Below, piece by piece: positions 1-10,315 of a DNA stretch of 64,000 nt (within the stretch, counting starts at the first letter, position 1; every line of letters begins with the position of its first letter). The notes beneath the pieces were generated by a model, which saw only the letters and a program-made list of their open reading frames with translations, made no database searches and had not been told where the DNA came from. Location of the stretch: assembly GCA_951799425.1 (NCBI GenBank), contig OX637394.1:15876001-15940000 (forward strand). Direction: 5' to 3'. The translations under genes and the position numbers were made by a program. The DNA is from Ilex aquifolium (Eukaryota; Streptophyta; Magnoliopsida; Aquifoliales; Aquifoliaceae).

Positions 1-287
1 GTTCCCTCTATGTGGGATTTGTTACGTCCAACCCCGACAATCGTCTCATAAGCAAGGTCCTATGCCAAGGAGATGTGTTTGTGTTCCCTATTGGTCTCAT
101 TCACTTCCAGCAAAATGTTGGAAACACACCTGCAGTGGCTATTTCCGGACTGAGCAGTCAGAATCCAGGAGTAATCACCATTGCAAATGCCGTGTTCGGG
201 TCGAAGCCACCTATCTCTGTTGATGTTCTCACCAAGGCCTTCCAGGTTGACAAAAATGTGGTTAATTATCTTCAAGCTCAGTTCTGA
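1..287 (+). CDS. Germin-like protein GLP0, 3' part of exon 2
   Basis: This is the C-terminal part of a GLP whose beginning lies left of the window. The first full codon starts at base 3 and the stop is at 285-287. It matches the second half of the cupin barrel of the complete copies: germin box 2 ([12 protein letters not shown] then N) keeps the third histidine ligand, and the tail ends YLQAQF as in GLP1 and GLP3. It differs from its siblings at a few residues (C for Y before the QGD turn, Q for L after HFQ, S for A in AVAIS). Nothing visible breaks it, but the exon 1 signal peptide and germin box 1 cannot be checked. The expected product is a secreted apoplastic cupin that binds manganese. 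Confidence 0.9.
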   Translation, partial: SLYVGFVTSNPDNRLISKVLCQGDVFVFPIGLIHFQQNVGNTPAVAISGLSSQNPGVITIANAVFGSKPPISVDVLTKAFQVDKNVVNYLQAQF

Positions 288-992
288 TAACAATGGCCAC
301 TAAAAAGACATTTACATGATTGCTATTTCGAAGTTTATTAATTGTTTGAATAAACAAGTGCACACTTTGCACATCATAAAATAAAATGATTCTATTTTTA
401 TGACATACAGAATCTCTGTCTCTCTCCCTCTGTGTGCTTGTGTTTCAATACCATGGAATGAGTCTCAATGGTAAAGCAGGACATAACATGACTATGCAAG
501 CATACTTACATGTTTCTTTAGAAAAAAGCTCAACCAGTGGTCCCACATGCACCTAAAATATTTGGCCCCACAGAAAATAGGCAAATCTTCATGTAAACTG
601 GGCAAGGGCCGCACGAACGCAGGCCCCCACTGGAACAAATTATGACGTAGGCTCCACCACTTGGGTAGACCTTAGGCTGACACCCCTCCCGAGTGCAATG
701 GAAGTCACCAACCTAGGCCATGGGCCTTCTTGATCACTCATTGACCCCGTCCAGGTAAGTATGTTTTGCATCTTACTTTGTCTCTCTTCATAATCCCCTC
801 TGGTTTCCAACTCTACCATCTTCTTTCGATGTGGCAATAAAATCACAGCTCTGAGTGCACCCAATTGGCTAACTGGCCTCACCCACTAGTCCGTACCACT
901 CTTTGTAAAAGAGTTTGCAAGTTGCATTTCATGGGCAAGGTTGCAAATTGTTTTTAGATTTATGATACTTAGAATTTTTGAAGTGGATATTC
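288..992. other. Intergenic spacer type X after GLP0
   Basis: Non-coding DNA paralogous to the stretches after GLP1, GLP2 and GLP4. It begins with the GLP 3' UTR, which has AATAAA-like signals and a CT-rich microsatellite near 415-430, and contains one copy of the conserved spacer element at 600-773. The final part is interrupted by the LINE, and the same spacer resumes at 8710. I see no gene in it. Confidence 0.75.
600..773 (-). repeat. Conserved GLP-spacer element, copy 1
   Basis: A block of about 165 bp found in every GLP 3' spacer (also 14797, 16464, 20971, 46949, 49746, 54124 and 57702, with a partial inverted copy at 54681). It is GC-richer than its surroundings and far better conserved than the neighbouring DNA. 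Read on the minus strand it has a tRNA-like A box (TACCCAAGTGG, 657-667) and a B-box-like motif around GTTCG (609-619), about 48 bp apart start to start. That spacing fits an internal Pol III promoter or a SINE head. The Pol III reading is inference. Confidence 0.5.
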
Positions 993-1163
993 AATCCTAC
1001 TTGTAGTTTTTTTTTTTTTTTTTGAGAAACAACGATTTTCATTTATTTACTGAGCAACACATGATACATCATTGTGGAGATGAGATAACAGAAAAGACGG
1101 AATCTCCTCCCTCCACAGCGTAGAATTATTACAGTTAATAGCAAATTTGGTACAAAAAAAAAA

Positions 1164-2048
1164 TTAAAAAAAAATAGCAAATTTGGCTAAACTATGAGCA
1201 ACTATATTTCTTTTCCTGCTTACCCAAACCGCTGAGAAAACTTGAAAATTTGTCTTCAACACATTAATTTGATCAATAAAATTACCAACTTCAGATAAGG
1301 TCTCTTGCTCCCGTGATAAAGCTTCAATGAAGGACTTGGAATCACCCTCAAGAATAATGCTAGTAAAGCCATGATCCACCGCCAATTGCACAGCGGTAGA
1401 ACCAGCCAAAGCCTCCACACAATCTGCACTTAAAACACCTTCAACTTTCTGACTTAAACCTGCCAAGAAATTCCCAAAGCAATCCCTAATAACAACACCA
1501 ACTCCAGAACATTTGGAAGAGCGAAAAACATCCCCATCAAAATTCACTTTGCAAACACCAGATTGTGGCGGTTTCCATATGGTCCTCTTCTCAGACGCAG
1601 TTGGTACATGAGAGCACATCCTCGAACAATTAACAGCATGAAAATGATGGATATATTCCCTTGAGAACTGGACAATTTCCGCCAGTGATCTGGAGCAATG
1701 TTCAACTCGAATCTTGTTTCGATTGAACCACATAGCCCATGTAATAACAGCGATCAATACTACCCCTTCAGATGTTACCTTCTCAGAAATATATACAAGC
1801 CAGTCTTGAATATTCAATACACCCTCTGCTGGAAATTGAATTGCAGAAGCCTCCCATACCGCCTTTGCAAAAGGGCAAGTAACAAACAAATGGAAGGAAG
1901 ATTCACAAGGATACCCACATAAAAAGTATTCATTGTTTACCATCAACCTTCTTCTCTGTAAATTGCACAGAGTAGGTAAGATATCAATAAATAATCGCCA
2001 TAGAAAGTTTTTGACCTTGTTAGGCACATGAAACGACCAAATGAACAA
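1164..2048 (-). pseudogene. LINE ORF2, C-terminal zf-RVT and RNase H part
   Basis: An open stretch of about 294 codons with the layout typical of plant L1 ORF2 C-termini. First comes a zf-RVT region (KVKNFLWRL near residue 11, paired cysteines in CGYPC, then HLFVTCPFAKAVW). Then, from about residue 165, a plant-type RNase H domain (RVT_3) with FDGD, VEALAG, EGDS and a final AHSLA motif, the usual acidic and histidine catalytic positions. The endonuclease and reverse transcriptase that should precede it are missing, and the sequence switches within about 50 bp to the end of ORF1. It is therefore a deletion derivative, not a whole ORF2. The annotated start is only the first in-frame methionine. 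Confidence 0.85.
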
Positions 2049-2089
2049 ACCAGGCCATGATTTTCGGACTCAACTAAAGGTGAATCGGT

Positions 2090-3142
2090 TTAAGATATGT
2101 GCTTAATAGAAGCAACCTTATTTTCGTGAACCACTGAAGCCAGATCCGAATCTAGATTTGAAACCAGACCCGAACCGTAATTATTTTGCTTTGCCAGAAT
2201 AGACCTTGACACTGTAAGCACCAAAGAAACAGGGTTAGTTACAGAGTCCTCCTTTGATAACTGCTTATACGCTAACCGATCAGCAGTTGGCTCCGTAACT
2301 GCTGCCGTTGGCTCCATAACTGCTGCCGTTGGCTCCGTAACTGCTGCCGCCGGAGAAATATTCACGTCCACCATCGGAATATTGCACTTGACCAGAAGAA
2401 GGGATTTCATAACAGTTGCATTAAGCCAAGGACCAAACTCATTGCATATTTCCAATCCTTCAACTTCCTTACGACTTTCAGAGCAATGTTTCAAAACATG
2501 ACCCATACGACCACATTGAAAACACACATGAGGCAGTCGTTCATACTGAAAAATCGCAAAAAAAATTTCACCCTCAGGAATCCGAAACATGATTCCGCGC
2601 CGTAAAGGTTCCAGAATATTAATTCTTACCCTCATTCGGAAAAATTTCATACCGCCATCAATAGTAGCCCTAATTTCAACTGCCTCATATTTCTGGAAGC
2701 TATCTACAATCTTCAGAGCAACTTCCTTCGTACAACACTCCCTTGGAATTCCTAACACATGAATCCAAAAGTAAGTTGTATCAAAATCCATTTGCGAAAC
2801 TTGCCTATTCAGAGCCCATTGTTGACAAACTAAAAGTTGATTATCAAAACACCAAGGTCCCATATGATTAATTCTGGCAACATCCCTTTGGTCTTTGAAG
2901 AAGAACTGGAATAAGTTGGGGTTAATTTTGATCACTCGCAAATGCTTGCAACCCCAAACAGAGGACATAGTATTACGCAGGATAATAGGATTAACATGTT
3001 TTGCCGTGATTAGTTTACCAAAAAAACTCTTTTCACATTCAGCAATACCATCAACAATATCGGAAGTAACAATATCAACAACACTACTTTCCTCAACAGA
3101 GAGGGAAAAAGACTTCACCTGCTGAAAAAACTGTTCATCCAT
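2090..3142 (-). CDS. LINE ORF1: DUF4283 and CCHC zinc-knuckle RNA-binding protein
   Basis: This 350-codon open frame is intact from ATG (3142) to stop. The N-terminal half is a DUF4283 domain (recognisable in FFGKLI, MSSVWG, DVARINHMGPWCFDNQLLVCQQW). It is followed near residue 215 by a CCHC zinc knuckle of type C-x2-C-x4-H-x4-C (CFQCGRMGHVLKHC). A short threefold repeat of EPTAAV units lies near residue 275. Plant L1 elements encode such nucleic-acid-binding proteins as ORF1, which packages the RNA. An upstream in-frame extension exists, but it reads into the MITE inserted three bases before this ATG, so the internal ATG is preferred. Expression is unknown. Confidence 0.8.
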   Translation of the reverse strand: MDEQFFQQVKSFSLSVEESSVVDIVTSDIVDGIAECEKSFFGKLITAKHVNPIILRNTMSSVWGCKHLRVIKINPNLFQFFFKDQRDVARINHMGPWCFDNQLLVCQQWALNRQVSQMDFDTTYFWIHVLGIPRECCTKEVALKIVDSFQKYEAVEIRATIDGGMKFFRMRVRINILEPLRRGIMFRIPEGEIFFAIFQYERLPHVCFQCGRMGHVLKHCSESRKEVEGLEICNEFGPWLNATVMKSLLLVKCNIPMVDVNISPAAAVTEPTAAVMEPTAAVTEPTADRLAYKQLSKEDSVTNPVSLVLTVSRSILAKQNNYGSGLVSNLDSDLASVVHENKVASIKHIS

Positions 3143-3144
3143 AA

Positions 3145-3783
3145 AGGTTCGTTTGTTTAGTGGGAGAATGGTAAAAAATGCAAGAAAGATAAATTTTTTA
3201 AAATTTTCATATGTTTGGTTAGCATGAAAATGAAAATAATAGAAAAAATAATTTTCTTTCATCCTTGAATTTCTCACAAATAACCAACTTTTTTTTCTTG
3301 TAAAAAATACAAGGAAATGCAAGAAAAGTTGTGATCTATAACCAACTTTCTATTTTACCCTTATTTTTCTTAAAATATTTTATTGGTTATTAATTTAAAA
3401 AAATTTTGGTATGAATTTAATTAATCACATAATTTGGCCTAAAGACCTTTGTGTTGGTGACTATCTTAGAATTAAGTTTCGAGCCACTTTTTAAAAAAAT
3501 TTTAACTTTCAATTGTAATTACATATATTTTTTTCTTTTTTAGACCGATTTAATATAATTAAGGGTAATTTAGACAATTACAAAAAAATTCTTATGAATG
3601 TACTTTCTTTCAAACAATATAATGAAATTGTTTTAAAACTTTCCTGTAAATTTTTCATTCTAACCAAATACATTCATGAAAATATATTTTCTATCATTTT
3701 CTTTTCTTTCACTTCACTTTCTATCATTTTCTTTTCTTTCACTTCACTTTCTATCATTTTTTTCTTCCTAACCAAACGGACCC
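3145..3783. mobile_element. Tourist-like (PIF/Harbinger) MITE next to the LINE ORF1 start
   Basis: About 639 bp of AT-rich DNA. The outer ends are inverted repeats: the left reads GGTTCGTTTGTTTAG and the right, reverse complemented, GGGTCCGTTTGGTTAG. TAA flanks both sides (3142-3144, with one extra A, and 3784-3786). A three-base TAA target and GGGTCCGTTTGG-type ends are usual for Tourist MITEs. An imperfect tandem of about 30-bp CT-rich units lies at 3689-3760. There is no transposase. The insertion is in the LINE leader, just 5' of ORF1, so it is younger than the LINE. Confidence 0.65.
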
Positions 3784-3838
3784 TAAGGGAGACAATGTTC
3801 AAACAAAGGAAGAGAAAAATAACAGACTACACTAGACA

Positions 3839-4009
3839 TGTTAGAGTATTTATATTCTAGGTAGTTTAGGCATTTTACATTGTTTTGTTGTCTTACTATA
3901 TAAGGGCCTACATTGTGTATTCTAGGCTAAGCAGTATTACAGACTTGTTTAGCAATAATAATATTTTCTCTTTCTCATTTCGCTTTTCTTTATTTGATCA
4001 AAGTTTACA
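3839..4009 (+). repeat. Left LTR of the copia relic (171 bp)
   Basis: Starts TGTTAGAGTA and ends TTTACA. It carries one copy of the promoter-like segment with CTATATAAGGGCCTA near 3896-3910. It aligns to the right LTR over its whole length. Confidence 0.8.
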
Positions 4010-4379
4010 TGGTATCAGAGCATGGTTTTGATCCAAAATATATTGTAGCACCACAGTAATTTAGTTGGAGAAAGAATATATTCTTGGATTAGGACTAGTG
4101 ATTGGTGGGTTGCTGACTTTTTGTGGTTCTAAGGGATGTGAACAGTGCCGAAAATACCGTTCACTCGGTGAACAATGCCGAAATTACTGTTCATGCTGTG
4201 AACAGTACCGAACTCGATTTTTAGTGTCATTTTTGTTATTTTGTTGTGTAAGAAACCTCAATTTGTTATGAGTATTTGATTTACAAAATTGTTGTGTTGA
4301 TTTGTGGCGAACTTTGGATTGTTTAGCGTTTGGCTGCTTCTTTTGGTTCTAGTTTTTGCTCTTAGCTTCGCTGGTGGTT

Positions 4380-4798
4380 TTTGTTGGGCAACCCCAATCC
4401 TTTGGATTTGTTGATTTGGGCTGGTGCTGATTTGAGCTTCTCTCTGTTGGGCTGTTGGTTTGACTTTTTTTCTTTTCTTTGTTGGGCTTTGTTTTGTTGG
4501 GCATTGTTGCTGGTAATTTTTGTTAAGCAACCCCAACCCTTTGGGTTTGTTGATTTGGGCTGATGCTGATTTGGGCTTCTCTATGTTGGGCTGTTGGTTT
4601 GGCTTTTCTTCTTTGGTGGTTTTTGTTGGGCAACCCCAATCCTTTGGGTTTGTTGATTTGGGTTGGTGCTGATTTGAGCTTCTCTCTGTTGGGCTGTTGG
4701 TTTGGCTTTTCTTCTTTTCTTTGTTGGGATTGTTGCTGGTGGTTTTTGTTGGGCAACCCCAATCCTTTGGGTTTGTTGATTTGGGTTGGTGCTGATTT
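4380..4798 (+). repeat. Variable-length tandem repeat inside the copia relic
   Basis: Four imperfect direct units beginning around the sequence GGGCAACCCCAATCC at about 4388, 4526, 4629 and 4752, with spacings of roughly 138, 103 and 123 bp. The array is cut by the Tekay-like insertion at 4799 and continues after it at 7592. It is T/G-rich on the plus strand. No function is evident. Confidence 0.75.
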
Positions 4799-6052
4799 TG
4801 TGACGACCCGTATATAAATTAATCGTTGACACGCTAATTAGGTTGTCAATTATAATTTTATATAACTAAGGGTTATTTTTAAAACTTTTAATTAACTAAA
4901 TGGACTTCAAATATATAATGAGTATATGTATTTAATTGTTCAATGAACATACACAGTAAAACAAATTGAAAACGTGCAACAAAAAAAAAAAAAAGAATGG
5001 CAAGAAATGGACATTTGTCCATATGATGAACTAGGTGAGGCAAGCACATGGCATCAACCATGTGATTTCAAGCCAAGGCTTTGGCTATAAATAGTCAGCC
5101 TTTGGCTCTTCAGACGGCACACCAAGGAGAAGAAAGGAAGGGAGAGAGAGGGAGGGAGGAAGAAAGGAAGGGAGAAATAGAGAGAGAAAAACTTATGAGA
5201 TTTTGGGGTCAAAAATTTAGTAGTGAATTTTACTTTCGATCATTACCAAATTGAAGTGTCTTGTTCGGGGTACTTCGAATTTTTTATCTATTGAAGTTAT
5301 TAATTTTGAGGTACGGGGTAGTATACAATATCCTTCAGTCTTTTAAATCTCTTTGCAAAGAGTGTTCTTTGTTTATCTAAAATTTGTATTCCTATTGATT
5401 ATTCTGATTGATACAAAATTCTGTTATCGATTGACCTGTACGTTGTGCTAAATACTTTGGGATTGATTGGTACATGTACGAAGTGAACTTGGGGGCATAA
5501 TGGGTGAAATGTGATTATGGCCCTGCGGGGTGCGATTGTGATTACAGCCCTGAGGGGTGTAATGGTTCGATATGAGTACGGATTTTAAATGCCCAAGTGT
5601 CACTTGTCATGTCACCAAGAGGACCCGAGTATAAGACTACATTTGATAGAAATTGAGCTATGTGACTTATCGAATTGGATTCTTGGTTCTTTTACTTATG
5701 ATTGTCTATCGGTTGAATTATTTGGTATTTGATCATTCATATTCTTTTCTCGTTGAGCATATTGTTTCCTGTCATATTGTATACTTCCCCGCCTTTAATA
5801 TTTTTTTCAGGATTATCTCGGAGGGAATGACCAAAGTTGATATTTGAGGAATCGAAGACGAACGAATCTTGATATATATATTTTTTACTTTGTATATTGA
5901 GGAGATTATTTTTATTATTTGGAGATCAAAATGGAGATTATAAATTTATTGAGTCAGTTAGAGCTCTAGCCCTGTATTCGGAGTTTTATTTGTGGTTTAT
6001 TGTGATCGATCAATTTAATTAAGTAACGGGTCCGGGAAACCGGGGCGTTACA
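4799..6052 (+). repeat. Left LTR of the Tekay-like element
   Basis: 1254 bp, starting TGTGACGACCC and ending CGTTACA. It contains a GA-rich run near 5125-5190 and a promoter-like CTATAAATAG near 5083. It is nearly identical to 6340-7591. Confidence 0.85.
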
Positions 6053-6339
6053 AAGTGGTATCAGAACTTAGGTATTAGATCTTATATGGGTCTTGTGGGA
6101 AGTGAGACTATCATCTTTCGCTGTAGGTATAGAAGTTTCAAGTGTGCGGAGTAAGTTAACCAATTCCCATTAGACGAATGTATAAGTTGGAATTCATATC
6201 AAAATTTTGGACTATATAATAAAGAGTTGAAAAAGGTATCAGAGTGCGCAACGGATATTTGTGTAATCTATTCATACTTATTTTACTCTTGAGATTAGTA
6301 TCGAATTTCGGGGACGAAATTCTTTTAAGGAGGGTAGAT

Positions 6340-7591
6340 TGTGATGACCCGTATATAAATTAATCGTTGACACGCTAATTAGGTCGTCAATTATAATTTT
6401 ATATAACTAAGGGTTATTTTTAAAACTTTTAATTAACTAAATGGACTTCAAATATATAATGAGTGTATGTATTTAATTGTTCAATGAACATACACAGTAA
6501 AACAAATTGAAAACGTGCAACAAAAAAAAAAAAAAGAATGGCAAGAAATGGACATTTGTCCATATGATGCACTAGGTGAGGCAAGCACATGGCATCAGCC
6601 ATGTGATTTCAAGCCAAGGCTTTGGCTATAAATAGTCAGCCTTTGGCTCTTCAGACGGCACACCAAGGAGAAGAAAGGAAGGGAGAGAGAGGGAGGGAGG
6701 AAGAAAGGAAGGGAGAAAGAGAGAGAGAAAAACTTATGAGATTTTGGGGTCAAAAATTTAGTAGTGAATTTTACTTTCGATCATTACCAAATTGAAGTGT
6801 CTTGTTCAGGGTACTTCGAATTTCTTATCTGTTGAAGTTATTAATTTTGAGGTACGGGGTAGTATACAATATCCTTCAGTCTTTTAAATCTCTTTGCAAA
6901 GAGTGTTCTTTGTTTATCTAAATTTGTATTCCTATTGATTATTCTGATTGATACAAAATTCTGTTATCGGTTGACTTGTACGTTGTGCTAAATACTTTGG
7001 GATTGACTGGTACATGTACGAAGTGAACTTGGGGGCATAATGGGTGAAATGTGATTATGGCCCTGCGGGGTGCGATTGTGATTACAGCCCTGAGGGGTGT
7101 AATGGTTCGATATGAGTACGGATTTTAAATGCCCAAGTGTCACTTGTCATGTCACCAAGAGGACCCGAGTATAAGACTACGTTTGATAGAAATTGAGCTA
7201 TGTGACTTATCGAATTGGATTCTTGGTTCTTTTACCTATGATTGTCTATCGGTTGAATTATTTGGTATTTGATCATTCATATTCTTTTCTCGTTGAGCAT
7301 ATTGTTTCCTGTCATATTGTATACTTCCCCGCCTTTAATATTTTTTCAGGATTATCTCGGAGAGAAGGACCAGAGTTGATATTTGAGGAATCGAAGACGA
7401 ACGAATCTTGATATATATTTTTTTTACTTTGTATATTGAGGAGATTATTTTTATTATTTGGAGATCAAAATGGAGATTATAAATTTATTGAGTCAGTTAG
7501 AGCTCTAGTCCTGTATTCGGAGTTTTATTTGTGGTTTATTGTGATCGATCAATTTAATTAAGTAACGGGTCCGGGAAACCGGGACGTTACA
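6340..7591 (+). repeat. Right LTR of the Tekay-like element
   Basis: 1252 bp, starting TGTGATGACCC and ending CGTTACA. It is followed by the GATTT target duplication and then by the resumed copia tandem repeat. Confidence 0.85.
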
Positions 7592-7739
7592 GATTTGGGC
7601 TTTTCTCTGTTGGGCTGCTGGTTTGGCTTTTCTTCTTTTCTTTGTTGGGCATTGTTGCTGGTGGTTTTTGTTGGGCTTTGGTTTTCTGTTGGACCTCTCA
7701 TTGCTATTTGGGCCTCAATTTGTTGAGCCTACACTTGGA

Positions 7740-8235
7740 GTTTTGTTGAGTTTATTATTTTCTTCCTCATCGTCTCTGGAACTTCGTGTTTGCTCTGATG
7801 CGGACTGGGCTGGTGACTCTATGGATCGCAAGTTCATTACTGGTTTTTGTCTCTTCCTTGATGATTCTCTTATTTCGTGAAAAAGTAAGAAACAAACTGT
7901 TGTGGTGCGATCATCTGTTGAAGCTGAGTATCATGCTATGGCCTTCACAACAGCAGAGATAGTTTGGTTGCGTTGGCTATTTGCTGATCTTGGCATTTCC
8001 TTGTCTACTCATACTTCTATGTTTTGTGATAACACCAGTGCCATTCAGATTGTCCATAACTCAGTGTTTCATGAGCGCACAAAATATATTGAGATTAATT
8101 GTCACTTTGTGCGCCACCATCTTCAACTGGACACGATATCTCTCCAATTTCTTTCTTTTACTATGCAGCTTGCAAATTTCTTTACGAAATCTCACACCAT
8201 CGCGCGCTTCTTTTTTCTTCTTAGCAAACTCTTGA
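7740..8235 (+). other. Copia RNase H remnant
   Basis: The translated stretch shows the Ty1/copia RNase H signature: SDADWAGD, a serine-valine-glutamate segment (SVEAEYHAM), FCDNTSAI, and HERTKYIEI followed by HFVR. This is the last domain of copia pol and lies just upstream of the purine tract and right LTR, as expected. It is part of a broken element and is not a gene. Confidence 0.8.
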
Positions 8236-8271
8236 TATTTGATGTTACCACATCATGAGTTTGAGGGGGGA

Positions 8272-8536
8272 TGTTAGAGTATTTATATTCTGGGTAGTTT
8301 AGGCATTTTACATTATTTTGTTGCCCTACTATATAAGGGCCTAGTTTAGGCATTTTACATTGTTTTGTTGTCCTACTATATAAGGGCCTAATTTCGGCAT
8401 TTTACATTGTTTTGTTGCCCTACTATATAAGGGCCTACATTGTGTATTTTAGGTTAAGAAGTATTACAGACTTGTGTAGCAATAATAATATTTTATCTTT
8501 CTCCTTTCGCTCTTCTTTATTTGATCAAAGTTTACA
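8272..8536 (+). repeat. Right LTR of the copia relic, expanded (265 bp)
   Basis: Same ends as the left LTR. A segment of about 46-48 bp that contains TTTACATTGTTTTGTTG and CTATATAAGGGCCTA is present three times in tandem (about 8300-8440) instead of once, which explains the extra length. The repeated segment holds the likely TATA box. Confidence 0.8.
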
Positions 8537-8695
8537 CAGTCACAGAAAAATCAACACTAAAGAAATTGACACCACTCTTAACAATGCGAACACATACACC
8601 AGAGAACTAAAACCAGAGAGATAGAACCCGAAGGAAAACCACAAAGAAGACTCTCATAGGAAACCTAGAGAGAGACCGGGAATTTATACTCTTAT
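8537..8695 (-). other. 5' end of the LINE (leader)
   Basis: Sequence between the copia right LTR and the right LINE target duplication. On the minus strand it is CT-rich and lacks a long frame, as expected of a LINE 5' UTR that would continue into 3838-3787 without the copia insertion. It resembles nothing else in the window. Confidence 0.6.
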
Positions 8696-9334
8696 AATCC
8701 TACTTGTAGTTAATAACAGGGATGAGTCTACCGATTCGGTTCCATGCCGATGTAAAGGTATGGTACCCAATAAATATATTTTGGTACCGAAATCCGACCC
8801 GATAACAGTGGTGCATTTTAAAGGACATCTTTCCTCCAACATAATCATGGCAATTTGTGCATAACTATATCTTTTTTCTTTGCATTTCGTTGAATCCCTA
8901 AAAGAGTAGCATTTTATGGTAAAATCACTTGTTTAGTTACCACTGTCAATGAGAATTCAATTTCCACTCGGCTGCATCAAACTTTCTCTCGAGCCATGGC
9001 GTGTTTTTTTATTTTCTTTTTGTGTCACCTCCATGTTCAATAAGTCTGACAATTCTCGAAGCCCATCAATTAGTTGATCATAGACATATTTTAGTTTATG
9101 GTTATAGATATATCAAGTTATGGTCGTTGACCCTCAACTATTATCACGGCGAGGGATGAACAAAAATCCATAACTTAGATTCTATAAGTTTTCCATCCAC
9201 TCATGAGGAATTGCCAAAATAGTTGCTCTACAAAGTGTTGTTGATGAACCATAAAGCTATCATGAGTTTTGGTTGATTTTATTCCAAGTATAATGGCAAA
9301 TCTTCCACCATTAAGAGTGCAAAACAAAGTCAAG

Positions 9335-9485
9335 CATTGAGCGAAATGAGTTTGTTTGAGTGATTAAGGAGCTATTTACCTTTAGGCATAACTTGAGTTC
9401 GAGTCTCACCAGCTATATAGCAATCCCTTCCACTATACTCTCAAGATTTGATCAAATCTATCATCATACATAAATAAAATTAATG
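9335..9485 (+). repeat. tRNA-Ser-like SINE relic
   Basis: Contains GAGTGATTAAGGAG (like the tRNA-Ser A-box region) followed about 43 bp later by AGTTCGAGTCTCACC, which matches the B box GGTTCRANTCC at most positions. The following DNA is AT-rich. Related copies at 17845-17990 and 37762-37925 sit at the same place in paralogous spacers, so they spread by segmental duplication. The assignment rests only on the two boxes and their spacing. Confidence 0.4.
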
Positions 9486-10059
9486 TCAAGAACTTACACA
9501 CTCTATTTGCCAAAATAAAAAAAAGAACTTACATACTCAACTCAACAATCGAAGTTTTGTCTCAATTTTTATGGGATCAGCTTTATAAATTTTGTTATGC
9601 AAGATTAAGAGTTTAAAATTTACATAGTGACTGAAAATTTTATATAATTTGAAATTTCAAGATGACTTGATCGTTACCATAAAAAAAAGTATTTGGTAAT
9701 TGACATGTAGCAACTTAGTTATGAGTTTGTTTAATTACTCTAATACCTTTAATTATCTATTTACTGAATTAGCTAAACCGAATTAAGAAACAAAATCAAT
9801 TAATTAACTAAGTTGCTATTTCAATGGAGTTTCATTCAAACTCCAAACACAGAATGCTCATGCAAGATTCAAGGGGGAAACTTTGAAATTGATGCAATCC
9901 TTTTATAAAAATGTGCCACTCAAATTCTTTCCATGAAAAAAAGACAACTTTTTAGATTTCAAGAGTAACTATTTTCTTATATTAAAATATTATGATTTTC
10001 CTAAAAATTTCTTACTTATTAACACCCAAATCTCTAAAACATTCATAAACCTTATGAAT

Positions 10060-10315
10060 TTGGGTTCGTAAATAAAAGAGTGACATAATTAAGAAATAGC
10101 GTGACATCAAAAAAAGATATCAAATAGTGAATTCATACATTAAAGAGTGAGATAATTAAAAAATAGTGTGACATCAAAGAGTGATATAATTTTAAAAATA
10201 ATGTGACATCAAATGGTGACACAATTTTAAAAATAGTCTGTCATAATAAAAAAGTGACATAATTTTAAAATTAGTGTGACATCAAACAGTGAATTGACAC
10301 ATTAACCCATAATTA
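10060..10315. repeat. Degenerate short tandem repeat
   Basis: About six imperfect units built on GTGACATAATT, AAAAATAGTGTGACATCAAA and similar words, roughly 40-45 bp apart. The paralogous copy is at 43216-43480. No coding potential. Confidence 0.6.

Larger units (their letters stand above)
4799..7591 (+). mobile_element. Ty3/gypsy element of Tekay/Del type, LTR pair with short interior
   Basis: Two long LTRs flank an interior of only 287 bp. The target duplication GATTT is perfect (4794-4798 and 7592-7596). After the left LTR is a primer-site-like TGGTATCAGAAC. The interior ends with a GGGGACGAAATTCTTTTAAGG stretch, which is typical of the 3' end of Tekay/Del chromovirus interiors just before the LTR. 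No gag or pol is present, so it is a broken, non-autonomous copy. By eye the LTRs differ at about 20 of 1250 positions (under 2 percent), making this one of the youngest insertions here, perhaps under a million years at common plant rates. Confidence 0.8.
3839..8536 (+). mobile_element. Ty1/copia LTR retrotransposon relic, nested in the LINE
   Basis: The element lies between two related short LTRs (3839-4009 and 8272-8536). Directly after the left LTR is the tRNA-iMet type primer site TGGTATCAGAGC (4010-4021). Directly before the right LTR is a purine tract ending GAGGGGGGA. The only recognisable coding part is a copia-type RNase H near 7740-8235. It is clearly broken, with most of gag and pol not recognisable. 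No clean target duplication is visible. A Tekay-like element is inserted into it. It is older than that insert and younger than the LINE. Confidence 0.8.
1007..8695 (-). mobile_element. L1-type LINE, deleted inside and enlarged by nested elements
   Basis: The ends are defined by a 14-bp target-site duplication (AATCCTACTTGTAG at 993-1006 and 8696-8709). The paralogous spacer near 50087-50110 shows the site with no insert. A run of 17 T at 1007-1023 is the poly-A tail of a minus-strand LINE. From its 5' end on the minus strand the element has a 5' UTR (8695-8537, continuing at 3838-3787), ORF1 (3142-2090) and the 3' end of ORF2 (2048-1164). Without the nested MITE and copia element only about 2.35 kb of LINE remains. 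The endonuclease and reverse transcriptase of ORF2 are absent, so the copy cannot move on its own. Confidence 0.85.

Noticed and set aside
3594-3860. Plus-strand frame with repeated phenylalanine/serine words
   Set aside because: Produced by the CT-rich tandem in the Tourist-like MITE; not a gene.
4258-4832. Long open frames on both strands across the copia tandem repeat, proline/glutamine-rich on the minus strand
   Set aside because: They arise from the repeat composition, shift with each unit, and have no family resemblance.
8230-8560. A 5-bp target duplication for the copia relic
   Set aside because: The flanking 5-mers (AGACA before 3839, CAGTC after 8536) do not match, so none is claimed.
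9353-9407. A functional tRNA gene
   Set aside because: A- and B-box-like words are present, but no acceptor stem, anticodon arm or terminator can be folded. Kept only as a possible SINE relic.
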